This document shows, piece after piece, positions 1-6,784 of a stretch of DNA of 46,224 bases. The DNA is from a virus, in the IMG/VR virus record IMGVR_UViG_3300027631_000039, positions 1-46,224 of that record. The stretch is one strand, 5' to 3'. Position 1 is the first letter of the stretch; each line of letters begins with the position of its first letter. Below the pieces are notes generated by a model. That model was not told the DNA's origin. It did not search any database and was given only the letters and a program-made list of their open reading frames with translations. Made by a program: the position numbers and the translations under genes.

Positions 1-237
1 TGCCAAGTTTTCATTTACAATACCATCAGACGCTGCAAAGAACGCTAATATATTTTTAAGGAAAAATCTTTCATTATCTGATAGGTTTTCCCAATCTCTA
101 ATATCGTTAGATAAATCCACTTCTTCTGCCGTCCAAAAAGCTGCTTGATGTTGTTTGTAAAATTCCCATATATCATTATGTTCGATTGGGAAGATAACGA
201 ATCTATCGTTATTCGGTTGTAATATTTTTTCTGCCAT
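1..237 (-). CDS. nrdB: Ribonucleotide reductase class I small (R2/beta) subunit, N-terminal part, cut by left window edge
   Basis: The 79 visible residues begin with ATG at 237 and run open to base 1. They contain [27 protein letters not shown] and [14 protein letters not shown], the conserved N-terminal blocks of class I R2. The WTAEE/D region carries the first metal-ligand acid in the family. The enzyme houses the di-metal cofactor and radical that the large subunit uses to reduce ribonucleotides to dNTPs in the cytoplasm. The wording is closer to the eukaryotic/Bacteroidota type of R2 than to E. coli NrdB, by recollection only. The start codon lies one base after the gp41 helicase stop codon, so it is probably co-transcribed with replication genes. 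The C-terminal three quarters is outside the window, so activity cannot be judged. Confidence 0.9.
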   Translation of the reverse strand, partial: MAEKILQPNNDRFVIFPIEHNDIWEFYKQHQAAFWTAEEVDLSNDIRDWENLSDNERFFLKNILAFFAASDGIVNENLA

Positions 238-238
238 A

Positions 239-1624
239 TTAATTATTTTGTTGTTGGTTTTTTTCTTTTCTCTTATCTAACAAATCTTTTATTCTTTGTC
301 TATTTCTTTCTTCGGTTTGTTCTTCTAAACCTAAGAATGTTACTGAACTCTCAGTATCAATCTCTAACATACCATTATCAAATTTACAATTCTCAAATAC
401 AACCCCATCATCACCAATACGTGATTTAGTAATTGCTATGGTCGCTAATTTCATTTCTTTTTGTTGTAGAGATTTAGCAACGGAAATGATTACGTGCCCA
501 ACCTGAGCCTTTTTAATAGAACCACCCATTTGGTCGGTTGTTACAACATCCGAAGATATTGAACTTCTATTACCTTGAGTTGCTGTCCACCCTACCAAGT
601 CAAGTTCGTGACACATAGATTCAAAACCTCTCATCACAGACCCTTCAGATTTCCATTCATCCCCCAAGTTTTTATCAGGAACCACACAATCAATGTAGTC
701 CAATAATACCATATCAACCTTGATTCCTTCCGAAATCATTTTTCTGATTTGATTCTTAATCTGCATCATTGTTACAGTATCAGATGGAAGTTTTTTAAGT
801 ATCAATTCGTTAGGCATTTTTTCCTTAATTTCTTGAACTTTAATCATTACTTCATCTTTTCTTAAAGACAAATCATCCGGATGGATTTTTGTCCATAATG
901 TAATGTGTTTACGTTGAATAATCTTTGGGTTATCCTCAAAGAATATTTGTAACACGTTGTATCCCAAATTAAATGCGTGATTCGCAATTTTTGTAAGTAA
1001 TGTTGATTTACCTACACCTGTTGGGGCTAATACCACACCGATTTCACCTTTAGCAAGGCCACCTTTTAAGAGTCTATCTATCCCCGGAATACCCATCGGT
1101 ATTGGGTGACGATAATCTTCGTTTAGAACATCATCTAAGTTACTAAAAACACTTTCCGTCCCCTTATCGTGTTCTCCTACTTGTAATGCTTTACTAACCA
1201 TCTCTTCTAATGTGTCATAACTCTCAAATTCACCAGTGTCGATGATTTTTTGAGCTTTAACCATTACTTTCTGTAACTCCTGTTGTTTACAGAACTTCAT
1301 TGATTTTTCTTGTACAAATTCAGCTCCTTCAAGCGTAGACTCCTTAACTTTTGTAAGGGTATCAATAATGATTTTAGCCGCTAGAGGTTGTTGTATCTCA
1401 GATTTTGTAATTTGTTCTAATGTGTCAAAGGTTGGTGTGTGTTCGTATTTTGTATAATACTCTTTAATCATTTGAATGATTAACTTAAAATATTTATTCT
1501 CAAAATAACTTGTTTCAATCACATCTATAATTGACCGTGAAAAGTCTTTGTCGATAATGATTTGGTTTAATAATTGTATCTGAAAGGTACTACCTAGATA
1601 CTCGAAATTTTTGTTTGACGCCAT
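239..1624 (-). CDS. 41: Replicative DNA helicase, DnaB/T4 gp41-like
   Basis: A 461-aa RecA-fold hexameric helicase close in length to T4 gp41 (475 aa). The C-terminal motor begins near residue 178 ([13 protein letters not shown]). Walker A is APTGVGKST at 200-208, the catalytic-type Glu lies in FFED near 230, and Walker B is MVLLDYID at 305-312. The first ~150 residues are the helical N-terminal domain that in this family contacts primase. It should unwind DNA 5'-3' at the fork with the gp43 polymerase and gp32 encoded in this window. A TATTTATTAT element lies 20 bp upstream of the ATG, and nrdB follows after one base. No primase (gp61) gene is visible here. Confidence 0.93.
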   Translation of the reverse strand: MASNKNFEYLGSTFQIQLLNQIIIDKDFSRSIIDVIETSYFENKYFKLIIQMIKEYYTKYEHTPTFDTLEQITKSEIQQPLAAKIIIDTLTKVKESTLEGAEFVQEKSMKFCKQQELQKVMVKAQKIIDTGEFESYDTLEEMVSKALQVGEHDKGTESVFSNLDDVLNEDYRHPIPMGIPGIDRLLKGGLAKGEIGVVLAPTGVGKSTLLTKIANHAFNLGYNVLQIFFEDNPKIIQRKHITLWTKIHPDDLSLRKDEVMIKVQEIKEKMPNELILKKLPSDTVTMMQIKNQIRKMISEGIKVDMVLLDYIDCVVPDKNLGDEWKSEGSVMRGFESMCHELDLVGWTATQGNRSSISSDVVTTDQMGGSIKKAQVGHVIISVAKSLQQKEMKLATIAITKSRIGDDGVVFENCKFDNGMLEIDTESSVTFLGLEEQTEERNRQRIKDLLDKRKEKNQQQNN

Positions 1625-1644
1625 ATATTTTTTCTTTTAGTGTA

Positions 1645-1654
1645 ATAATAAATA
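1645..1654 (-). promoter_or_regulatory. TATTTAT promoter-like element upstream of gp41 helicase
   Basis: On the minus strand this reads TATTTATTAT, 20 bp before the helicase ATG and just inside the 3' end-proximal spacer of the preceding gene. It is the same element found in front of many virion genes in the window, though here it precedes a replication gene and the downstream A-run is weaker. Confidence 0.5.
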
Positions 1655-2107
1655 CTACACACTTAGGGTAACATCTATATATTTTTTTGTTAAATTTTTA
1701 GATGAAAAGATGTCAGTTAAGTTCATCAATAGGTTTTTTAGGTGTGGGCGTACATCTACAGTATATCTTATCTTTGGAGGGTACACTTTAGCGTCCACCT
1801 GTCTATGACAAATTGTCACATCATTTTGTTTGATGAAGATGTTAAAGTACTCCGGACCATCTGTATAAGACGTTTCCAAAATAGCTGGATTGTTAACGAT
1901 TTCGTACATATTATCCGTCATATACGTTACGGTTTTCAATGATAATTGTGTTTGAATATCGTCTTTAAATTCACGAAGTAATTCATAAAGTTCTAATGAG
2001 TTTTTTCCCTCATTGTTGAACTCTCTCACGTTAAAAAATCTCTGTACAATGATGTTATCATTTACCATCATTAAGAATTCTAATTTTACCGATTCTTGGT
2101 CTTTCAT
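1655..2107 (-). CDS. Conserved-looking hypothetical protein in replication operon
   Basis: A 150-aa protein I do not recognise. It has no membrane segment, Cys motif or nucleotide-binding signature. The predicted make-up is alternating strands and helices, with a basic, aromatic C-terminal half (KVYPPKIRY, then a helix ending NLTKKYI). It begins 8 bp after the RNase H stop codon and sits directly before gp41, so it is almost certainly co-transcribed with the replication genes. Helicase-loader (gp59-like) or another fork-accessory role would fit the position but has no sequence support here. Confidence 0.7.
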   Translation of the reverse strand: MKDQESVKLEFLMMVNDNIIVQRFFNVREFNNEGKNSLELYELLREFKDDIQTQLSLKTVTYMTDNMYEIVNNPAILETSYTDGPEYFNIFIKQNDVTICHRQVDAKVYPPKIRYTVDVRPHLKNLLMNLTDIFSSKNLTKKYIDVTLSV

Positions 2108-2115
2108 AGTTTTAA

Positions 2116-3120
2116 TTAATTGTTTTTATAATTTCTTTTTTCTTTTCTTGTTAGTTTCATAAAGGGTCTAACAAAATTAACCCACGCATCATCCCCCTTT
2201 GGTAGATACTTAAAAAACCCGTCTTCCATCATCATCTTAATAAGACCTCTATGACCCCTTCCATCAGGGTCTAAAGTTTCTCTATAATACAATTCAACAA
2301 GTTCTTTAGCGTCATCACTAATTAGCGGATTTGACAAATTTATGATTTTTTCGTTAATAACAAAATATTCATCACCATAAACACCACTTTTAGTTTTACC
2401 GGATAATAAATTTTGTAGTGTCTTATTATCCTTGTTCTCCTTTAGAAGAATTTCCGCCTTTTCTAAAATATCGGTAAATGAAACCGGCTTTTCAAGTAGC
2501 TCAGGAAAAAACTTAATAAGTGTCTTCTCCCCCAACCCATATATCCCATCAATATTATCCGATTTGTCACCCGATAATATCTTATAAGTTTTAATGTTTT
2601 CGTGAGGAAATTCGTAAAAATCACATTTGATTTTACTTCCTAAATGATAAGTTTGTTTGTTTCTTGGATAATATACCGACACCTTATCGGAAATAAGTTG
2701 AGTAAGGTCTTTATCACCCGAATAGATGGTCTTTTGTTCGTTCTCCGAGATTTGGCAGTAGTAAGCTATCAAATCATCCGCTTCGTTATTATCTACGTTG
2801 ATTTGTCTTATATAACAGTCCTCTAAGTATTGTTTGATTCTCTCTTTCTGCTCAGTGAAAGAATCTAACTTATACTCGTTGTCTCTGTCTCTACGTTGTT
2901 CTTTATATTGGGGATAAATAAGTTTTCGAGCTGAAGAGTTATCATCACCGTCCCACATAACAACAACCTTATCAAAGTCTTGTTCGTCTATGAAACGTCT
3001 AATAGTATTCACAAAGTGCCATAAGGCACCTATGTGTTTTCCATTGTGATAATAATCTTTAACCCCGTGGAATCCAATCTTTACTAAATTGTTTCCGTCA
3101 ACCAAAAGTGTTTTAGTCAC
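2116..3120 (-). CDS. rnh: 5'-3' exonuclease / RNase H of the FEN-1 family (T4 rnh-like)
   Basis: A 334-aa flap/5' nuclease (T4 RNase H is 305 aa). Acidic metal ligands appear in the family order: D8 in LLVDGNN, D57 in VMWDGDD, E113/D115/D116 in NEADDLIAY, D136/D138 in SGDKDL, and D185/D188 in GDKSDNIDG. A helix-hairpin-helix follows (GIYGLGEKT, 192-200). In T4 the enzyme removes RNA primers and flaps from lagging-strand fragments, helped by gp32. It lies 17 bp downstream of the HNH gene. The normal partner is probably uvsX, from which the HNH insertion separates it. Confidence 0.92.
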   Translation of the reverse strand: MTKTLLVDGNNLVKIGFHGVKDYYHNGKHIGALWHFVNTIRRFIDEQDFDKVVVMWDGDDNSSARKLIYPQYKEQRRDRDNEYKLDSFTEQKERIKQYLEDCYIRQINVDNNEADDLIAYYCQISENEQKTIYSGDKDLTQLISDKVSVYYPRNKQTYHLGSKIKCDFYEFPHENIKTYKILSGDKSDNIDGIYGLGEKTLIKFFPELLEKPVSFTDILEKAEILLKENKDNKTLQNLLSGKTKSGVYGDEYFVINEKIINLSNPLISDDAKELVELYYRETLDPDGRGHRGLIKMMMEDGFFKYLPKGDDAWVNFVRPFMKLTRKEKRNYKNN

Positions 3121-3137
3121 TTATTTTTTTGTATTCG

Positions 3138-3800
3138 TTACTGTAAAATTTTGTTACTCTTTTTCAAATTATCCTCAACCCATAATGGTTGAAGATTTTC
3201 ATAATGACACAACTTATAAAGTTCGTCTTCTGTTTTTGCCGATGATAATGGAATAATGTGGTCAATATGCCACTCACTCCTGTTATCCCAAGTCATACCA
3301 TCAGTAAATTGGGTTTCTAAATGTTCTTTTAAAAATTGCGGGGAACAACCTACAATGTCAAAAGTTTTATTTTTTTTGGTTATGTTAAGAATTTTTAAAT
3401 ACTTCCACAGTCTACATCTCAATCTATTAGTTAAATTAAAAACAGGGTCACTATCTCTTCTCTCTTTTCTTTGTTCTTGTTTTCTTGGTTTATAATTTTC
3501 ACGATATTGTTTTCTTTTTTCCGGATTTTTATCTAACCAATTTTTTTTTAACTCTTTAACTTTATCCGGATTTTCTTCTCTCCATTTCTTGTGACGATTA
3601 TAAACCCATTCAGGATTTTTTTTAGTCCAATTTCTAGTTAATTCTAAAACTTTTTCAGGATTATTTTTACGGTAATTAACACTTCTTTTATTATTACATT
3701 CTTTACAAGAATATAATAACCCATCTTTCGATGATTTTGAATTACCAAATTCACAAACTTTTTTTTCTCCCTTACATTTAGAACAAACTTTAGTTTCCAT
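3138..3800 (-). CDS. Free-standing HNH endonuclease with N-terminal zinc finger
   Basis: A 220-aa HNH-family endonuclease. An N-terminal zinc-binding pair CxxC...CxxC (C6, C9, C32, C35) is followed by about four 15-residue basic helical repeats each containing NPEK/NPDK (46-100), probably contacting DNA. The C-terminal HNH core is WHIDHIIPL (H178, D180, H181) with N202 and N211. Such genes behave as homing endonucleases or selfish elements in T4-like phages. It starts 2 bp after the uvsX stop, splitting uvsX from RNase H, and no sign of an intron or of damage to either neighbour is seen. Cleavage site and mobility are unknown. Confidence 0.9.
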   Translation of the reverse strand: METKVCSKCKGEKKVCEFGNSKSSKDGLLYSCKECNNKRSVNYRKNNPEKVLELTRNWTKKNPEWVYNRHKKWREENPDKVKELKKNWLDKNPEKRKQYRENYKPRKQEQRKERRDSDPVFNLTNRLRCRLWKYLKILNITKKNKTFDIVGCSPQFLKEHLETQFTDGMTWDNRSEWHIDHIIPLSSAKTEDELYKLCHYENLQPLWVEDNLKKSNKILQ

Positions 3801-3802
3801 TT

Positions 3803-4801
3803 TTATTCTTTTTCCTCTTTCAAATCAAAATCACCATCAGTTCCAATTATTTCTTTCCAATAGTCAGCATATTCTTTTTTATATTTTTCAATATTTGATT
3901 TCTCTTCAGTAGAATCTTTACCAGCCAAAAATCCGTGTGGGGTTACAATAATCTTACCATCTTCATAACCCAATCCGTTAATGTGGTTTTTTAAGACTGA
4001 AACTTTACTTCTAATGGCAAATTTGATACTTCTTTTATCTTTGGTGGCGGTTATCTTATTTGTTCCCGCACCTTTTTGATTACCAAATAAAAATACTAAC
4101 GAAGAATTTAACCAAATAGCGTTTCCTCCTTTGGCCATAATCTTAGGTTGACCAAATGGATTATCCGGTAACTCCACCCAAGGCTGATTCACGATAATTA
4201 AAGTATTTTCATATTTTGAATCTGACCTTCTACTACCTGATATTCTTTGATTAATACCCATACCAATTTTATCTGATAACGCTCCGGCCGTGTGTTGCTT
4301 CCCACCTTTTCCGTCAAAAGTCATTTTGCAGGGAACACTACCTACACTATCCCACATTATACATAAACTGTAATCTAACTCTCCTTTTTCTTGAGCGTCA
4401 AGTAATGAATTTATATAATCAGTAATTTGTTCAATATATTCAAAATTATTATTAAATATGAAAAATCCATCCCAATCTAATTCTCCGGTTTCTTCATCAA
4501 CAACTTCTTCACATTCAAACCCCATTAATTTGGCGTGCTCGAACGACCATTTCTGTTCAGTAATAATGAAGACCGGTAAAATACCTTTTTTCTGAGCATC
4601 AACGGCAGTTTTTACCAAAGCCGTTGTTTTTCCTGTGTCTGAATGACCCAAGAACATATTTAAATGCCCTATAGCCGGACCAGGTAATCCAACAGCATCC
4701 AAAAAGTCAGGACCTAAGTCAAAAAAACTTTGTGGTTTGTATTTCGCTGATGTTGAGAATTTGTCCTTGATGGACTTAAAATCGTGTTTTTTAATTGCCA
4801 T
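3803..4801 (-). CDS. uvsX: UvsX/RecA-like recombinase
   Basis: A 332-aa RecA-fold recombinase, shorter than T4 UvsX (391 aa). Walker A is GHSDTGKTT at 52-60 after the tract FLDAVGLPGPAIGHLNMFLG. A Walker B-like strand (LCIMWDSVGSV) lies near residue 150, and the L2-like region SKYENTLIIVNQPW follows. The tail (DGDFDLKEEKE) is acidic. It should form filaments on gp32-coated single strands and drive strand invasion for recombination-dependent replication. It is the second gene of the gp32 operon, separated from gp32 by 94 bp that can fold into a long hairpin. Confidence 0.92.
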   Translation of the reverse strand: MAIKKHDFKSIKDKFSTSAKYKPQSFFDLGPDFLDAVGLPGPAIGHLNMFLGHSDTGKTTALVKTAVDAQKKGILPVFIITEQKWSFEHAKLMGFECEEVVDEETGELDWDGFFIFNNNFEYIEQITDYINSLLDAQEKGELDYSLCIMWDSVGSVPCKMTFDGKGGKQHTAGALSDKIGMGINQRISGSRRSDSKYENTLIIVNQPWVELPDNPFGQPKIMAKGGNAIWLNSSLVFLFGNQKGAGTNKITATKDKRSIKFAIRSKVSVLKNHINGLGYEDGKIIVTPHGFLAGKDSTEEKSNIEKYKKEYADYWKEIIGTDGDFDLKEEKE

Positions 4802-4833
4802 ATGTATATGTTAATTTAATTTTTTTAGTTTGT

Positions 4834-4884
4834 TTAGACAAGTTGGACACCAAGTATGACCTAGTGTCCAAGTTATATGTCTAA
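4834..4884 (-). promoter_or_regulatory. Two-part RNA hairpin between gp32 and uvsX
   Basis: The outer stem TTAGACA (4834-4840) pairs with TGTCTAA (4878-4884). The inner stem TTGGACAC (4843-4850) pairs perfectly with GTGTCCAA (4864-4871) around a 13-base loop. On the transcript it is followed by an A-rich, not U-rich, stretch, so it does not look like an intrinsic terminator. It may set the gp32:uvsX ratio as a processing, stability or translational element. Confidence 0.6.
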
Positions 4885-4895
4885 GTTTTGTTTGA

Positions 4896-5750
4896 TTAGA
4901 ATGGCATATCTGAATCCTCATCGTCATTCGCTTGTGGGTCAATCGGAGCCGATGGTTTAGAACCACCAAATGAAGTTTCACTTTCATCAGAGTTACCATA
5001 ATCGTAACCACCTTTGTCAGTGTTCCATTTTGGAGTTTCACCTCTTGCAATAGCTTCTAAGTACTCAACCGGTTTTTTAGAGTAAACATCACTCCAAGTT
5101 AATTCATCGTTAACCCAACTTTCAGCAAGTTTTGTGTCTTCGTGAATTGGAGCGGCATCATCATACATAACTGTTTGAATTACCGTGTAAACCGCTCCTT
5201 TTGGAGTTTTAGCTTTAGTTAATTCAAGGATAAGGTCTCTTCCCTTTTCAGGGTCAGCAATATCACCTTTGTTTCTGTAGATAGGGATAATTTTGTCATA
5301 AATACCCTCATTTTTGTAGTTAGATTTGAATCTCCAAAATTTAACACCATCTTCTTCGTTATCTCTATCGATAACTTTAACAATGTAGAATTTACGTGAT
5401 AAGTAAGACGATGACAATTTTTTGTCATTTTCATTACCTGTCGAACGAAGTTCTTCGTAAACCTCAGTTAAAGGTGAACGTTCATTGTCATTTTTTCCCG
5501 GGTCATAAAATTTTTGGAATTTTCCATCAACTTGAATCTCGTGGTACCAAACCTCTTTAAATGGTGAAGTACCATCTGTAGTTGGTAAGATTCTTAATCT
5601 TCTTTGGCCTTGAGTTTCCTTATCTGAAAGGATAGCCGCGAAGTATTTTTTCATTCTTTCTTCTTGTGTAAATTTTGAGGTAGAAGAAGTACTACCTTGT
5701 TTTGCTTTCTCGTATTGAGCCAAAACTGCGTCTAATGAATTTGTCGCCAT
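4896..5750 (-). CDS. 32: Single-stranded DNA-binding protein, T4 gp32-like
   Basis: A 284-aa protein (T4 gp32 is 301 aa). It begins with a basic helical N-terminus (the cooperativity region in the family) that includes ERMKKYFAA. The core carries gp32-like features: LRILPTTDGTSPFKEVWYHE, KFYDPGKN, then KFYIVKVIDRDNEEDGVKFWRF. The tail is flexible and acidic, ending DDEDSDMPF. There is no cysteine in the whole protein, so the zinc site of T4 gp32 is absent. The terminal acidic-PF tip resembles bacterial SSB tails, which recruit partner proteins. It is the first gene of the replication operon, with a strong two-box promoter 27 bp upstream of the ATG. Confidence 0.9.
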   Translation of the reverse strand: MATNSLDAVLAQYEKAKQGSTSSTSKFTQEERMKKYFAAILSDKETQGQRRLRILPTTDGTSPFKEVWYHEIQVDGKFQKFYDPGKNDNERSPLTEVYEELRSTGNENDKKLSSSYLSRKFYIVKVIDRDNEEDGVKFWRFKSNYKNEGIYDKIIPIYRNKGDIADPEKGRDLILELTKAKTPKGAVYTVIQTVMYDDAAPIHEDTKLAESWVNDELTWSDVYSKKPVEYLEAIARGETPKWNTDKGGYDYGNSDESETSFGGSKPSAPIDPQANDDEDSDMPF

Positions 5751-5776
5751 AGTGTTTAAAATATTTAAAGGTTTAT

Positions 5777-5809
5777 AAAAGTATAAGTGTCAGCCGTGTG
5801 TTTGTCAAA
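5777..5809 (-). promoter_or_regulatory. Strong host-like promoter of the gp32 operon
   Basis: On the minus strand TTTGACA (5803-5809) is followed after 17 bp from TTGACA by TATACT (5780-5785), extending to TATACTTTT. This fits sigma-70 spacing and also the Bacteroidota TTTG / TAnnTTTG pattern (20 bp between TTTG and TATAC). It lies between the terminator at 5819-5846 and the gp32 ATG, and is unlike the TATTTAT elements of the tail genes, so it is probably an early promoter. Confidence 0.7.
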
Positions 5810-5818
5810 TTGTTTTGT

Positions 5819-5846
5819 AAAAAAAAAAGACGGTCCTAAGACCGTC
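5819..5846 (-). terminator. Intrinsic terminator ending the tail-gene block
   Basis: A 7-bp perfect stem GACGGTC (5829-5835) / GACCGTC (5840-5846) with a 4-base loop is followed on the minus strand by ten T residues (5819-5828). It lies 4 bp past the stop codon of the 222-aa gene and insulates the gp32 promoter from tail transcription. Confidence 0.9.
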
Positions 5847-5850
5847 ATAT

Positions 5851-6519
5851 CTATCTTAGTTGTTGAAATGAATTTGGTTGTGTTTCATCACCAAAATTTC
5901 TAAATGTTTTTTGTATTTCATTAGGTGAATAATCTTCAACATCGTTCTGAGTTAAAACATATTCATTTTTTCCCGATTTTTCCATATCATCTTCTTTATC
6001 TTCAAAAAAATCAGATAATTTTTGATTAAATGGCCCTGAGTCTAAACTCCTTAATTCTAATTTTTCTTGAGGAGTTTTTTCTCTGTATTTTTCAATTTTT
6101 TGTTCTAAATCATTTAATTTAGTCATAATACCATCCATTTCACCAAGTTTACTTTCTAAACCGTCTAAATGTTTGAATAAGTTATCAAAATACTCTTCTT
6201 GTTTTTGTTCAACTTTTTTCTGAGAATTTACCAAATCGGTAATATCCATTTCTTCAGTACCACCAACTTTACCTTCGTCACCTAATTTTTCAACATCAGG
6301 GTCGTTTGCCAAATCCACAGGTTGTGGACCTGCGGGTGCTGCCGGAGCAGGTGCCGCAACATTTGGGTCAACAGGAGCCGGAGCTCCACCCGCTGGTGGT
6401 AAGGCGTTTGGGTCTTCACCCGGAGGTGGAGGTAATGTAGCGTCTTGTTCTACAATATAATTATTAATTGAATTATATCTAGCAATTTCTTCTAAAATTC
6501 TATTGTCTATTTTTTTCAT
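5851..6519 (-). CDS. Pro/Ala-rich coiled-coil hypothetical, probable virion or assembly protein
   Basis: A 222-aa protein of unknown function. It has a short helical N-terminus (1-24, ending YIVE), then a Pro/Ala/Gly-rich stretch (about 28-70, with PPPPGEDP and APAPAAPAG). A heptad-like coiled coil follows at roughly 95-150 (NSQKKVEQKQEEYFDNLFKH then GLESKLGEMDGIMTKLNDLE), and the C-terminus is charged. The Pro/Ala tract is more GC-rich than its surroundings because of its Ala and Pro codons. It is the last gene before the terminator and starts one base after the preceding stop. The N-terminus could be a T4-type cleavable capsid-targeting peptide (IVE followed by Q), which is conjecture. Confidence 0.7.
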   Translation of the reverse strand: MKKIDNRILEEIARYNSINNYIVEQDATLPPPPGEDPNALPPAGGAPAPVDPNVAAPAPAAPAGPQPVDLANDPDVEKLGDEGKVGGTEEMDITDLVNSQKKVEQKQEEYFDNLFKHLDGLESKLGEMDGIMTKLNDLEQKIEKYREKTPQEKLELRSLDSGPFNQKLSDFFEDKEDDMEKSGKNEYVLTQNDVEDYSPNEIQKTFRNFGDETQPNSFQQLR

Positions 6520-6520
6520 T

Positions 6521-6745
6521 TTATCCGTTTAATAATTGTTTTACACCAGTTGTTGTTTCAACTTGTATTTTTCTATTTTGACTCATTGTATTGTCAACTC
6601 TTTCTATTAGACCATCTTTCATTCTAATTGTATAACAATCTCCTGAATCCAAATCACACACTTGTTTTGAACCGTTACCCATATCTTTTTCAGTAGTACG
6701 GGTTTTTTTACCTAAGTAATTCTCTAATAATGATTTTGTATCCAT
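6521..6745 (-). CDS. Small hypothetical protein
   Basis: A 74-aa protein with no recognised family. It is hydrophilic, with a short beta-rich middle (KQVCDLDSGDCYTIRMKDG) containing two cysteines. A clear TATTTATATATAA element sits 8 bp before its ATG, and it ends one base before the 222-aa coiled-coil gene, so the two form a small unit at the end of the tail block. The length and regular promoter spacing support it being a real gene. Confidence 0.6.
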   Translation of the reverse strand: MDTKSLLENYLGKKTRTTEKDMGNGSKQVCDLDSGDCYTIRMKDGLIERVDNTMSQNRKIQVETTTGVKQLLNG

Positions 6746-6753
6746 AATCTTTT

Positions 6754-6766
6754 TTATATATAAATA
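6754..6766 (-). promoter_or_regulatory. TATTTAT late-promoter-like element
   Basis: Minus-strand TATTTATATATAA, 8 bp from the ATG of the 74-aa gene. One of the best matches to the recurring TATTTATnATAAA element. Confidence 0.6.
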
Positions 6767-6784
6767 TCTGTTTATTTGTAAATG

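Noticed and set aside
4811-5050. 79-residue open frame overlapping gp32 and the spacer
   Set aside because: Lies in another frame of a certain gene, with skewed Leu/Lys/Met/Thr composition and no start context; treated as a shadow.
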